In this document: one piece after another, positions 52,334 through 64,000 of the stretch
Numbering within the stretch: the first letter of the stretch is position 1
How the letters are laid out: every line of letters begins with the position of its first letter
NCBI RefSeq assembly: GCF_000003815.2
Contig: NC_049990.1
Coordinates: forward strand, 15,253,053-15,317,052
Origin: Branchiostoma floridae
Lineage: Eukaryota; Chordata; Leptocardii; Amphioxiformes; Branchiostomatidae
DNA: 64,000 bases
Direction of reading: 5' to 3'
Position numbers and translations under genes: made by a program
The notes under the pieces: generated by a model
The model's database searches: none
Seen by the model: only the letters and a program-made list of their open reading frames with translations
Told to the model about the DNA's origin: nothing

Positions 52334-54868
52334 ATATAAAGAAATCAATACTGGTTCCTACGGCGCTCCTGCCACATTTTTAGTCACGATAATTTTAAAA
52401 ATCTTGGTCATAAAAGATAGATCAACATTTTAGACTGAGCAAGTTAAAATTCAAAACATGTATAAAATTTATCGTCCCAACATGACTTTTACTGGAACGC
52501 ACGCAAAGACTTGGAGAGAGTTTGCGACTGTTTTGACGTTTTGCAGAGGAAGACTGGTGGTAGATTTGCGACAGTTTGGGTGCATGTTTTGCGGCATTAT
52601 CTCTGTAACAACATGGTCAGTCTTCAAACAACACTCAGTGATTTTCGCGTCTCTGGTATGGTCAATACTGTCCGTGTTTGTTTACACTGATACCAGATAC
52701 TGTCTTTAAGTAAATTCTGGACGAAAGGAACAGATAAAAAGATGACCACACAGATGTTTCTCTGGAATTTGTATGAAACACCTCTGATCTCAAACTATAA
52801 GAAATAGCAACAGTTAATAGTCTCTGAGACCAGTTTTCTACAATAAAAAAGAAGTACTAGTACTTTAATAGTGACGGGCTGATTTTTTTTTCACTATTGA
52901 CAAGATCATACTGTCAATACTGGTAAGATTCTGTTATTGACAGGATCATCCAATCGGTACAAATTTCCCACTGTCAACAGAATAAACTCCAGGTATTGAA
53001 AAATATGCCACTGAGCAATTGGAAAAATAAAATAGCTGGAAGAAATTTTTGCAGACAATATACTATTCCTAAAATTGCTAACTTTCTAACCCTCTTGAAA
53101 TATCATTATTTCAGGAAAATGATTAATATGAGGCTTATTATTATTAATTCCATTCATTGTCAGGCATATTGTATTGCAGAAAAGTAAACATAATCTATGC
53201 AAATCCAGCAAAATAAATAATCTGCAGTACTTTTCTATTCAGCCAGGTGGCGCACAAAGAACTGCAAAAAAACAGCCATTTTCCTTACGTGTTTTACTTG
53301 TGTAAACACCAAAGCAAGTCAGTGATATACATGTACATAAAATAAAGTAGCTGCTACAAAGACACAATTCTTATTTCACAATAGATGGAAAAATATAAGC
53401 AACAAAAGCTAGACTTTCAAGTAATGTACTTATTATTGCTAAAACTACACATACATACATACATACATACATATTGTACAGTTATGCGAGCTACAACATA
53501 CACAAACACTGTTATATGTTAACATTTGCACACATATAATGGTGATTTAATCATGTTAACATACACACACATATGTACATATAATATAAAACGGTGCCTC
53601 AGAACAAAATCAAGCTATAGTGAACTGGTACTTTTAACTGTTAGCATACTATGGGTAACTCTAACCCTTAAAATGGGTACCGAGTCACCAGTGATTTAGT
53701 ATGCCAGGGGTAACCGATTTTGCAGGCACTTTGTTACATCGTACCGTTACAAGAACAAGGCGAACATATCAGTGTTTAGAACACTACCACAACTGTGTGT
53801 CAATTTGAAGTGAGATTTAAACACAACAACCATCCAATAATCATTACTGGCAAACAGAAATTGGTTAGCAGTAGGTTATATTGCTGATGTAGACTTCATT
53901 TTTCAGTGTGTTTGTTCTAATTTTGCCAACTTTTAAAGGTATGTATTGTAGTATCTGAGTGATCAAAGCATAAAAACAATATCACTGTTTTTTGGTCATT
54001 TTTCTACATTATCAATTGAATCTACATTACACTGTGATATACAAAATGTATGAATGTGACTTTGTTCTGTCATGAAAATGAAATTTAAATATGCACCTAA
54101 ATTCTAACCACCACTTGAGTTGTGTACCATTTTGTTAAACTTTGTTCAACTTCCCAATGAACTAAGGAACACACTGAAATGCATTCAATGGTTCGTTCCA
54201 ATTATTACTGAAGTTTGTTGAAAGTCCATTTGAGGTAATTTTTACTGTAAAGCTTGATCCCTATTGGTTACAAATGTCAATATGAATAGAGATTCTAAAA
54301 TCCATAATATTTGCAGTTTCAGTGTCAAATTCTACAATACATGCCTTTAACAAGTTTCCATCGAACACCCTGAAAATTGTTTCATGACATCACAACTGAA
54401 AAATGTTTGTTACAGTTACAGCAAGTGCCTTATTAAGGTTTATTATTCATCATCCATATTTGGCAAGGTATTGTTATAACAACACAGTTTCAAAGTACAA
54501 AAAATCATATCGTCTGGTGTATGGATGTGATATCAAGTCTCAAGTTCATGTAGGAAGTTTTGTGTTGCTTTGGTCCTATCTACGTAAAGGTGATAGACTT
54601 TGTTGTATCGCAAACCAAGGCGATTTTTGTCCGCTATCCATTGCAAAACATGTATCAGGTATGATAACCTTACCTTTCATAGAAGAGCAAGGTATGAAAG
54701 TGTACCCTATTGTCAACTGTTAATCAACCAATTGTTACTTTTACGCCCAAAATGTGAGTGTTCTTCTTCAGCAGAATTCCGTGTGGAATTGTGATATAAA
54801 GATCACAAATGCGATTTTGTTCTGTGTAAAACGATGAGAAAACTGAAGTCCAGTCAGAAGAACTTCTG
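52334..54868. other. Intergenic and probable NCOA6-like 3' UTR
   Basis: AT-rich, with no supported gene. A CATA microsatellite lies at about 53448-53472. The short frames at 52458-52709 and 54403-54723 have no family resemblance. Sequence immediately left of 54869 is probably 3' UTR of the minus-strand gene. Confidence 0.4.
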
Positions 54869-57800
54869 CTACGACTTGCTCTGCTTGTGTGGAGAGGGGC
54901 CCTTCTCTTCTGCAAAATAAAATATATAAATTTGTTAGCACTGACCATGACGGCAGAAGAAAGTATGCAACATGTGGAAAAATCTCGCCAGATATCATGA
55001 AATCTTGAAATTTTTGCCATGGTTCTATTTTCATGGTGATCTTTCCACTGTGAATTCATGACACCACCATGACTACTGTGCTACAGAATTGGATTTACCC
55101 AAATTTTTGACTGTCAGACTCTAGTCTTAGTCAAGGAATGAGCAATCCACTACTTCTGTGATGTCATGTTCTGAACACTGAATCAGTGAGCAGTGGATTA
55201 GAAGTTGCAGAAAGCCTATGACACCCCATCTCTGTTGATGGACCATTGTAAAACCCTAATGTAGATAGCTTCTTTTATTCCTCTTGCAAAAAAGTTTGAT
55301 TCTTTGTCCAAGATTCCTTTTTTGTTCAGTGAGACAGAGTGTCCAAGTGACTGTATGTATGTGTGCTGTGAAAATTCGTTCAAATTTTGTTTGTTGAAAT
55401 CTAATAACTTACAATCCACTGCTCACTGAAGCAGTGAATTGTTCATTCCTTGACAAACTGGAGTTGGGCAGTCAAAGATTCGAGCAAGTCCAGTTTTATA
55501 TGTCAAAAATTATGGATTCATAAGGACCAACATAGATGAACTTTCACTTTAAGAACTGTAACAGAATTGTTCCAACCAAGATTTTAAAACTGTCAAAAAA
55601 CGTCTTTTCAATCGTGCCACTAAATAAAACTACCTAAAAAGGTAAATGAATTTACAGACTCACCTAGATCTTTAGGTAACTCCCGTTTCTTGGCCGTCGG
55701 CTCCTGAGATGGAGGTGGGACTTCTGGGGCTTTTTCTTCTTCTTTCTTTTCATCTACAGTAGAGGAAAATGAACACAGTTTTATAAATATTCCAAACAAC
55801 TCAACTACAGCGTTCTTGCTGGCATAGTTTGAGCATATATATATAGGCTACTCCTATGCTGTGATTGGGGTGCCTATGCTGTGATAGTGGGGTGCATTTC
55901 TCCCAAAAAACTAAGCTGAAAGCCTTGTGTATTTTTCAATAGATATGCCATTTGACTTAGCTTAACATGCCAGCAAACTTTGCCTCTCAAAATTTAGGAA
56001 ATAGCTTTTCATAGTATCAAGATTTCACTGCACTTGCAGTGCATGCCCCCAGAATCCGCCTTTGGTGCCATGCAGCCTTCAATGTTCCACATGCTGAAAA
56101 TTTAGACAGCTATATGTTTTACCCCTCCCGAAACAAAATTTGATGCTGCCATCTCTACAGATTTTTACAGACAGAGATGAACTTTCAAACAAAAGATACC
56201 AAGTTGTCTCTAACCTGCTCCAGGTGTACTGTCTGAGGCAGGTTGACCAGGGTTTTCGTTTGCAGTGCTAGAACTTTCAGCGCCACCTGGCTGATCCTTC
56301 TGTACTGCAGCTGTTGTTTCTGAGTCCTTCCCTGCCTGTTGTGTTGGTCCTGCAGTTCCTGTCTCACCTGCTGGGGGGAGATCTTTGTTACCAGTCTCTG
56401 CTGTTGGGGTTTTTTCCTCCACTTTCTGCTGAAAAGAAACAAAGAAGTAAAGTTTCCGAAGTTACTGCAAATCTTACATGGTTTTCAAAATTTTAATGCA
56501 AAACCTACACGGTTTTCAAAAGTTACAACAAAACTTAGTGGTTGTCAAAGGTTACTACAAATTTCACCTAGTTTTCAAAAGTTACTGAAAATCTCACATA
56601 ATTTTCACAAGTTACTGAAAATCTCACATAGTTTTCAAATGTTACTGAAAATCTCACCTAGTTTTCAAATGTTACTACCACATCTTACATGATGTTATTG
56701 CAAAACTTACAGGGTTTTTAACAGTTACTGAAAATGTTACATGGTTTTCAAAAGTTACTGCAATAATCTTACATGGTTGTCAAAAGTTACTGCAAATCTC
56801 ACCTAGTTTTCAAAAGTTATTGTGAATCTTACATATGGTTTTTAAAAGTTACTGCCAATCTTACATGGTTTTCAAAAGTTACTGCAAAACCTACATGGTT
56901 TTAAAAAGTTACTGCAAATCTTACATGGTTTTCAAAAGTTACTGCAAATCTTACATGGTTTTCAAAAGTTACTGCAAATCTTACTTGTGGTTTTCAAAAG
57001 TTACTGCAAATCTTACATGGTGTTTGTGCAATTGTTATACAATCACAAACCAAGAACAATCTTGTGATAGCTGTGCATGTGCCCTTCGAAATTCAGCTGT
57101 CTTATTACATACAGAAAAGGTTCTCTTAGATCCTTGTCAGGACAGGGGTTGGTTCTGTCACAGCCTGCTAACAGATTCGTTTGCATCAAAGTCGTAGAAC
57201 TACCTACAGCTGCTTTGACCATGCTGTTACCCTTTTAAAACCACATACCTTGACCTCTGTGCTTTGTTGAGAAGAAGCAACACTTTGTACAGGGCCATCC
57301 GTTGAACATGGGGTCTCTGTGGAGCTCACTGGGACAGACTCTACAATTATAGAGGATGACAAAATTTTGGTGAACATCTTTATTGTACTTTTGAAGCAAG
57401 ATTTAAAAAAAAAGATCAAATGAAGTGCACTGCCAACAACAACAAGTTACTGAGATTAGTAAAAATTAGTTTCTGCACCGCATCGCTACAACAGCCAAAA
57501 AAAGGTGTGGTTATACAAAAGCAAGCCAGTATCAAGTGCAATTCCCAGATTAGCATGACACACTGTAGTGCACAGCACACACACTAAAAGGTGCACAAAC
57601 TTACTGTGAGGCACAAAGTTAAATAATACTACAGTCCTATTTGCAAAAAGGGGCCCCTCCAGGTAGTCTACGGTCTATTTTTCTGCACTTTTGGAAGTGA
57701 CTTCTACCTGGCACTGTGGAACAGCCTGTGGCTTCAGGGCTATTTTTGGGCACGGCAACGCCCCTGGATTTTCTAACATTGGAGTTAAAATCAACCCGGG

Positions 57801-60800
57801 ACCAGGCAACAATTATATCCAGTGACCTAATCGTGAAAACACTGAGAGGTACTAACCTCCCCTAATATTGGACAGCGCTCCGGAACAAGGTTGTGGCTTT
57901 AGATAATCACACTGGATACTACTACTACTACTACTACTACTACTATTAGAGTCTGGACAGGGCTATACCTCCTATGGGCACCAGTGCAAAAGGGACAGTA
58001 GCACAACCAACAGTGCCTCACAACAAGATTGTGGACCTCTGTAGCCCTACATGTACTTTCCACACTTCATTTATTGAAGAAGAAAGCTCCCTACCTTTCT
58101 GCTCGCTAGACGGAGCTACCACTTCAGTTTCCATGGCAACAGTCTCTCCCTTTTCCCCACCTCCCCCCTCCTCCTCGCTTGGTTCCTTCCCCGACATCTC
58201 ACCACCACCGTCCTGGGGCGGGGCTGTCTCCATGGCAACTTCCTGTGCTCCACCCTTGCTCACCCCCTCCCCCATGCTTCCACCTTCCCCCTCTGCTTTA
58301 TCTTGACCAGTGCCAGTTCCATCAGGTTGAGGTTCCACCTGGGAGGCTGTACATGGGGTTTTACCATTACCTTGTACCTCTGGTGGTACTGATGGTGAAC
58401 TGCCTTGTTCCTCTGCGCCTGCTTTCTCTGTGGTTACCTCTGTGGGACCATACGGTAGCCTCAGTGTGTGTACAATCATTGGAAAAAAATAGGACCACAC
58501 AAAAGGAGGCAGCAAGACTACATTGCACCTCCATAAACATATCACAAGGGTAGCACGGGCTCAAATGTGGATTTCACACCACACCACCATTACTCTTTGA
58601 AATGCACATGGCAGAGATGATGATGGGATATCAAAAATTTACTTTAAGTTGACTTAAATTTAAAAATCTTTTAACACTGTAAAATCAAAAGTAGCAAGAC
58701 TCTTGAAAAAGAATTCTCTAGAGCTAGAAACTTGTAAAGAACATTGTCATGTCAAGCACAAAGCACAACGATATGTTCAGCATAAGCCCTGTTCAAACTA
58801 GATATTCTTATGCTGACATACATGTAGATGTGACTGACATACGTACCATGTGTAACCGGTTGCTGAGAAGCTGAACTGGGTTTTTCGGGTTCTGCCGCAG
58901 TCCTCGGCGCAGTTCCGTTTCCCCCTGGCAGCTCTGACGGGACCTGCGGCTGACCGTGTGATGTTTCTGCAGGTGTCTGCGCAGCTGGTGAGGCTGTGTT
59001 GTCACCTGCTGGCCCAGACTTTTCAGCCTGATCTGGCTGAGACTGGTTTTGGATGGATGGATCTGGTAGAGACTGGTTTTGTTGACTGGTATCTGTATGA
59101 TTGGAAACATGAAACTTGTTAGCCCATCTAAGACAAATATCCAGAAATGGAATATTCTAATCATGACAAGAAAAACTGGTACATAACCTGCAATAATATT
59201 TCATGTTGAAGAAAACATTATCAAGACAAGATTGTTTCATCCCATAACAGATAGCACTGTAAAAAGATGACCATTCAAACAATCGAACCACTGTTGTATA
59301 TTAATGGCTCTTGCAGGCTTGGTTACATCAGACATGTGCTAGTAGTTTAAAACATGAGCCAACATGACCAATTGTTTGCTTGTTGAAGCTCCAAGCAGAT
59401 GTGTCGGTGGCAAAGCAGTATCCAAGAGAAGCAGTATCCAACGGGACAGTTAGATACTGGTTAGCCCTTTGGATATTGTTTTGCCACTGATAGATCTGCT
59501 TGGAGATTATGTTTGTCTGATGTGTACCTGGGCCTGGTGTCTTCCCTGCAGTAGGGGAGGAACTCTGAGACATTGGTGCTGCCATCCTGGGGGAGAGGTT
59601 TGAGCCCCTGGGGGATGGTCCTCCTGCCCCAGGGGGTGGTGATGCTTCCCCAGGGGGTGGTGCTGCTGCCCCAGGGGGTGGTATAGGGAGTGGTGCTCCC
59701 ATCCTAGGAGGTGGTCCTCCTGCCCCTAGGGGTGGTGCTGCTGTCACAGGTGGTGGTGCTGTTGTCACATGTGGTGGTGCTCCTGATCCTGGGGGTGGTC
59801 CTCCTACCCCAGGGGTTGGTGCGGCTGCTGCCCCAGGGGGTGTTGCTCTTGCTGCCCCAAGGGGTGGTGCACCTGTCCCAGGGGATGGTGCAGTTGTTAC
59901 AGGGGGTGGCTGTGCAGACCCGTTCTGCCCCAGTGGTGGTCCCATAGGGGGATGCCCCAGGGGAAGGGGCGTTCCCTCCCCAGGGGGGGTTGTGGTATTG
60001 CTCGTAGGTGTCTCTGATAGTTTATCAGGCACTTTTGGTGTCCCGTTATTTGGTCCCATTGATCCGGTGGGAGGGGCACCTGGCCCCAGGGGAGGTTCCA
60101 TTGTAGGCTGGTGAGGGGAAGCTGACCCAGGGGCTTGCCCAGGTCCCCCGGGGTGGGGGAACATCATCCCATGTTGCGGTGCAGGCAGTCTAGGTGGAGT
60201 CGGAGCCCCCCTGGGTCCGAGTCCTGCCATCCCCGGGGACGAAGCGGCCCCTGGTGACGCCCTACGCCCCCCACGGGGAGGGGGCTGTCTCTGCTGACTC
60301 TGGACATAGCGCAGGAACGCTGACTGGAACTCCGCCTGGCCCTGGAGGAAACTGTGCGCCGACGTCGGGGGGTCAAAGGGCACATCCTTTACTCCACCTG
60401 GACAAACATCATAACAACAAAAAGTTTGGTTTAATGAGGATTTTATTACCTCTGCTTCTAGATGAAAATGATGATGCACGGACACTTCAGTCGAATTAGG
60501 ATGATTTCAAATGGAGCCTATGACAGGTCAACAGAAAAGTAAGCAATACCCTCATAGTTAACTTTCACATATTATGGATTTAGATACAAAGTTATATCAA
60601 CCCTTATTTGGTGACTTCATGTCACACTTTGATATTTGACACAGGGCCTCAAAGCAGTCACAGTAACACTCTGCAAAGAATGGGTAAAAATGACACAAAA
60701 TAAAACAAAAGTAAAATAAACTAAACTCACCAGGTGGCATGGCCTGCTGTTTGTTAGCACCTGGAGACCGCTGCTGCCCCATGCCAGGTGGCATCGGCGG

Positions 60801-63746
60801 CTGCGGCACCTGCCCCACCTGGTTACTGAGACTGGCCAGCGGGCTGGGCCCCTCGTTCATCCCCCTGGGGCCCCCTTCCCTCATGTTCAACATCTGCGGC
60901 GGAACGTTGGCGTTCGGCATGGCGGACATGGCCTTGGCTGCGGAGTTCTGCATCTGGTTGATGAATGCCGCCATGGAGGAGTTAGGAGTGGAGGAGTTAG
61001 GGAACGGGGACTGGAAGTTAGGCGAAGAGGACGGAGGGAATCTCTGCTGCTGTGACATGTTAGGGAACTGTGGCTGCTGCGAGGGGGAGGACGTCATGGG
61101 GAAGGGTGGTTGGGCAGAGTTAGGGTTGGGGAAACGTTGGTTAGGGAACGGGGACTGAGCGTTGGGAGGGAGGTTGGGAAACATTTGTGAGTGGTTGGAG
61201 AACTGCTGCATCCCGGGTTGAGGGGGCCGGTTAGGGAAGGGGGATTGGAAGTTTTGCGGGATGGGGGGTTGGGATTGAGATTGAGAGGTGCGAGGGAAGT
61301 TCTGCTGCATGGTGGGGGAGGGAGCGTTGGAGAAGGGAGTGTGCATGGGGGATGCGGATGAACCGCTCATGGCTTGTTGGTACGAAGGGGAGGGGTTGTT
61401 AGGGAAGTTTTGGGTCATGTTGCCGTGGCCGGGCATACCCGGGAAGCCTGGCTGTTGCATGGCAACCGAGGATGGGGGTTGGAAGTGAGGCCCGGCGCCG
61501 GACGAAGGAGGGAAGCCGGGAGGCATGCCGGACGCGGAGGTCGCGGGGAATCCCGGATGCATGGATTGGGTACTGGTAGGGAGCTGCATCGCAGGGGAGG
61601 AGCTGGGCGGAAACCCTTGCTGCATGGGGGAGGAGGAAGGTGGGAAGTTAGGTGGAACAGCCGGGGAGGAGGTAGCAGGGTAGTTAGGTGGAACAGCCGG
61701 AGAGGATGTCGTCGGGAAGTTGTTCTGGATGGCTGGGGATGAGTTTCTTGCGAACCCCTGGGGTAGGGATGGTGAGGACGTACTGGGGAATCCCTGCTGG
61801 AGGGAAGGGGACGGGGCGGTGGGGAAGTGTTGTGTACTGGGGGACGCCATCCCCCCTGCCCCTGCCCCTGCCATAGACGGGGAGGCGGAAAGGTTAGGGG
61901 AGGCCGACAGAGCCGGCGACCCGGCCGATAAGGCTGGCGACATGGCGGCCTGCGGGGATGGGAGGGGAGGAACATTATGGAGCCCCGCTTCTGCCTGCTG
62001 GTTGGACTTGTTTCGCTGTCGTGCCCGCGAACGGTCGCGGCGCTTAGCCGGCTTCTTAGGCGGAGGCTGCTGCTGTTGTTGTTGTTCTTGCTGCTGCTGT
62101 AACATCCCGGCCTGCTGCAGCATGTTCTGCAGGGCGCCAGGGGACGCCATGTTTCCCTGCGGCAGCAGTCCGCTCTGCTGCAGCATGGCCAGCTGCTGCT
62201 GCAGGTTCCCCTGCATACCTCCCTGCTGCAGGACAAAGAGTAGATTGATAAGTCTTATGTGATAAGAGCATGGCAATAGGAATATGTAAAATGTCAATGA
62301 CACTATGTCTCATAATCAATGCACATTCAAAGTCAAAATCCTATGTAGAATTCAGAAAGAGAAAAGCTGTCCTTCACTGGATGTTGATTTTGCATGCTTA
62401 CATCAGTTTTGGAGTTCCCAGAGGTCATCATCCATACATGTATATATCATTAGTCAAATCAACAGGATGTTAGTTTGTTACTGGTTGTATGAAACGAACA
62501 AACATGGAGCAGTGTAGTGTAATTGCAGGGTGTTTCTGCCAGAAACCAGTGGTCCTGGGTTCAAAGCCTGTCTTGCTATCGATCTTGTGCTCTGGGGAAC
62601 GGGCACTTTACATGACGTTCTTCACTCCACCGAGTTGTAAAAATGGGTACATAACGTCTGTTGAGGAGGTAAATGGTGGTGGAAAGAAAGGGTTTGGCTC
62701 TGCCTTCCATTTGTTTGTTTGTTTGTTTGTAACTGTGTCCTAGACAGTAACAACCCACTGTCCCTACAGCCTCAAAAAGGCTATGAGACTACCTTTACCT
62801 TTACAGAACATTTAGTTTTATCTAAACATCAAGTATGTTGTCTCCAGCTTACCTGCATGAGTGACTGTGTTGTACGAGATATTGCTAGTGAAATGTTGGG
62901 ATTCCCTGAGATGTCATTCTGCAGCAGGTTCACTAGTAGTGGGCTACTCTGGGTCACGTCTCTCCCCTGCAGGTTGGGGTCCCCCCCGCCGGCAGATTGG
63001 GCCAGCCCGGCATTGTGCAGGAGATGGTGTACTGGGAGCCGGGTCGCGCCACCTCGCACCTGCATGGAGGGAAGCATCTGTAGAGAAATGTTCAAAAGGG
63101 TCAGAATAAGGGTTGTCACAGAGGAGCAAATGTCACAAATCCATGCAGACGCATAGGGTTTATGTTGAGTCTACACAGTGCATTACATCTAGAATATCAT
63201 ACGTACAATTGTAATTTGTATCACCTGAGTACTAGTGGGAGGGCTGGGATCATAGGTGATTCGGAAAACACTATGTTGTATTTTATTTATGTCATACCCA
63301 CCCAATTTTAATGCAAAATGCATCAGAAGTTGAGAACATCATTGAAAAATTATGACTGTAGCATGTCAACAACACGAGATATAAAACGTCTACTGCTGTA
63401 CCATGGAAAGCTGCTAGGAGAGCCATAATCCAATCATTTATTTTTTTTCAACACCAACATACCAAATAATGATGATAATAAATGTCATAAAGATCCATCC
63501 ACAACTTCTTGAATATGCTGTTCACTAACAGCAAACAAACACGCACTCACAGAAACATATTATTCTTTACAAACTTTAAGGTAACAAAGCATAATTATTT
63601 CAATGTGCTCACCTGTCCTTGCATGGGGCCCGGTGGTCCCTGGTTACCAGGGAAACCGGAGCTACCATCTGGGTGAAAACCAGGGGGGAAACCTCTTGGA
63701 AAGTTTTGTGGGGTCGGAGGAAAACCACCCTGCTCTGGGGGCCCTC
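54869..63746 (-). CDS. NCOA6: Nuclear receptor coactivator 6-like (3' ten coding exons; 5' end beyond window)
   Basis: Scaffold coactivator of nuclear receptors and of the ASC-2/MLL3-MLL4 methyltransferase complexes. Exons 5' to 3': 63613-63746, 62853-63077, 60731-62225, 59528-60397, 58847-59092, 58095-58439, 57249-57340, 56215-56428, 55664-55753, 54869-54909 (stop). All junctions are GT/AG with closing phases, and about 1,250 residues are visible. The key match is SPLLVNLLQNDIS in the second exon, with the LVNLL receptor box, nearly the human NCOA6 LXXLL-1 context. It is followed as in human by a poly-Gln and basic PPKKPAKRRDRSRARQR segment. The rest is low-complexity: Pro/Ser/Phe repeats of the FPxSSSPAxPPN type, a Pro/Gly-rich exon with PPPGA repeats, then Gln/Glu-rich exons ending in a Lys-rich tail. 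The 5' end is off the right edge. Confidence 0.8.
56455..57030. repeat. 30-bp minisatellite in the NCOA6-like intron
   Basis: About 18 imperfect units of AAGTTACTGCAAATC plus TTACATGGTTTTCAA. On the minus (gene-sense) strand each unit contains CATGTAAGAT, a donor-like sequence, followed by TTTGCAG, an acceptor-like sequence. It lies between exons 57249-57340 and 56215-56428. Confidence 0.85.
57916..57947. repeat. CTA microsatellite
   Basis: About ten CTA trinucleotides in an NCOA6-like intron. Confidence 0.85.
62500..62805 (+). mobile_element. tRNA-derived SINE
   Basis: The head has GGGTTCAAAGCCTGTCTTGC as a B-box-like sequence. The body has GGGAACGGGCACTTTACATG, AAAAATGGGTACATAA and AAATGGTGGTGGAAAG. 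The tail is CAACCCACTGTCCCTAC, then GGCTATGAGACTACCTTTAC. It is antisense in an NCOA6-like intron. An internal TTTG microsatellite is at 62709-62731. Confidence 0.65.
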
Positions 63747-64000
63747 CTGGAGAAAACAGACAATTCACAACAAGTTTAGCAAACAAACAAATATGGCATC
63801 AACAACAACAGGAGTACATTTAATTGGGTGTATTTTAACGTCATTTTGAAGCCAAAGTTTAGCATGAGCTAGACTCTTATGATCAAGATAGGCTAAGTTA
63901 ATTGATAAAGAATATTTGAAACTACTTTTACTCTCAATGGTGAAAATATCTATCATGTAAACTTGTTTGTTAAAAAATTGAGTCTGTTTATATCTCTGTA
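63747..64000. other. Right-edge intron of the NCOA6-like gene
   Basis: Acceptor CTCCAG at 63747-63752 with an upstream pyrimidine tract. No further exon before the window ends. Confidence 0.6.

Noticed and set aside
61374-62262. Plus-strand ORFs opposite the large NCOA6-like exon
   Set aside because: Shadow frames of a GC-rich Pro/Ser/Gln exon. The minus frame has matching splice sites and the NCOA6 motif.

Overview
This window is nuclear DNA from an animal, most likely a lancelet (Branchiostoma, amphioxus). The evidence is: chordate-type gene content split into short exons with GT/AG introns, GC-rich exons in AT-rich introns, and dense tRNA-derived SINEs, short inverted-repeat transposons and minisatellites. 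There are no bacterial operons, CRISPR arrays or phage genes. Species assignment is an inference from gene similarity and repeat style.

Layout. (1) 1-11.1 kb, minus strand: the first four coding exons of an alkaline ceramidase 3 (ACER3) orthologue. Its remaining exons lie off the left edge. A large intron (2.6-11.0 kb) holds transposon debris. (2) 11.8-14.9 kb, plus: FBXO45 (F-box/SPRY ubiquitin-ligase receptor), complete in three coding exons and head-to-head with ACER3. (3) 18.9-22.7 kb, minus: a very long, lysine-rich, internally repetitive reading frame of unknown function, split by an apparent single-base deletion. (4) 27.4-31.3 kb, plus: MSL2 (RING E3 ligase of the MSL chromatin complex), five exons. 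(5) 35.1-50.7 kb, minus: the PP2A regulatory B'' subunit gene (PPP2R3), 13 coding exons, convergent with MSL2. (6) 54.9-63.7 kb and beyond the right edge, minus: an NCOA6-like nuclear-receptor coactivator, whose last ten coding exons are visible. I joined exons by hand, and the reading phase closes at every junction.

The genes are independent housekeeping, chromatin and signalling genes rather than one pathway. MSL2 and PPP2R3 lie tail-to-tail, as human MSL2 and PPP2R3A do on 3q22 (from memory). This suggests microsynteny kept since early chordates.

The most unusual structure is in the 4.8-kb PPP2R3 intron between exons 5 and 6. The last 27 nt of exon 5, its GTAAGT donor and about 40 nt of intron have been amplified into a 67-bp tandem array. 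That array is interrupted by about 14 copies of an unrelated 215-bp satellite. Every 67-bp unit carries a copy of the real exon end and splice donor, preceded by an AG. Other notable items are the lysine-rich repeat protein, a duplicated FBXO45 terminal segment differing only synonymously, a hAT MITE with a perfect 8-bp target duplication 11 bp past the PPP2R3 stop, and a foldback element with hammerhead-ribozyme-like cores.
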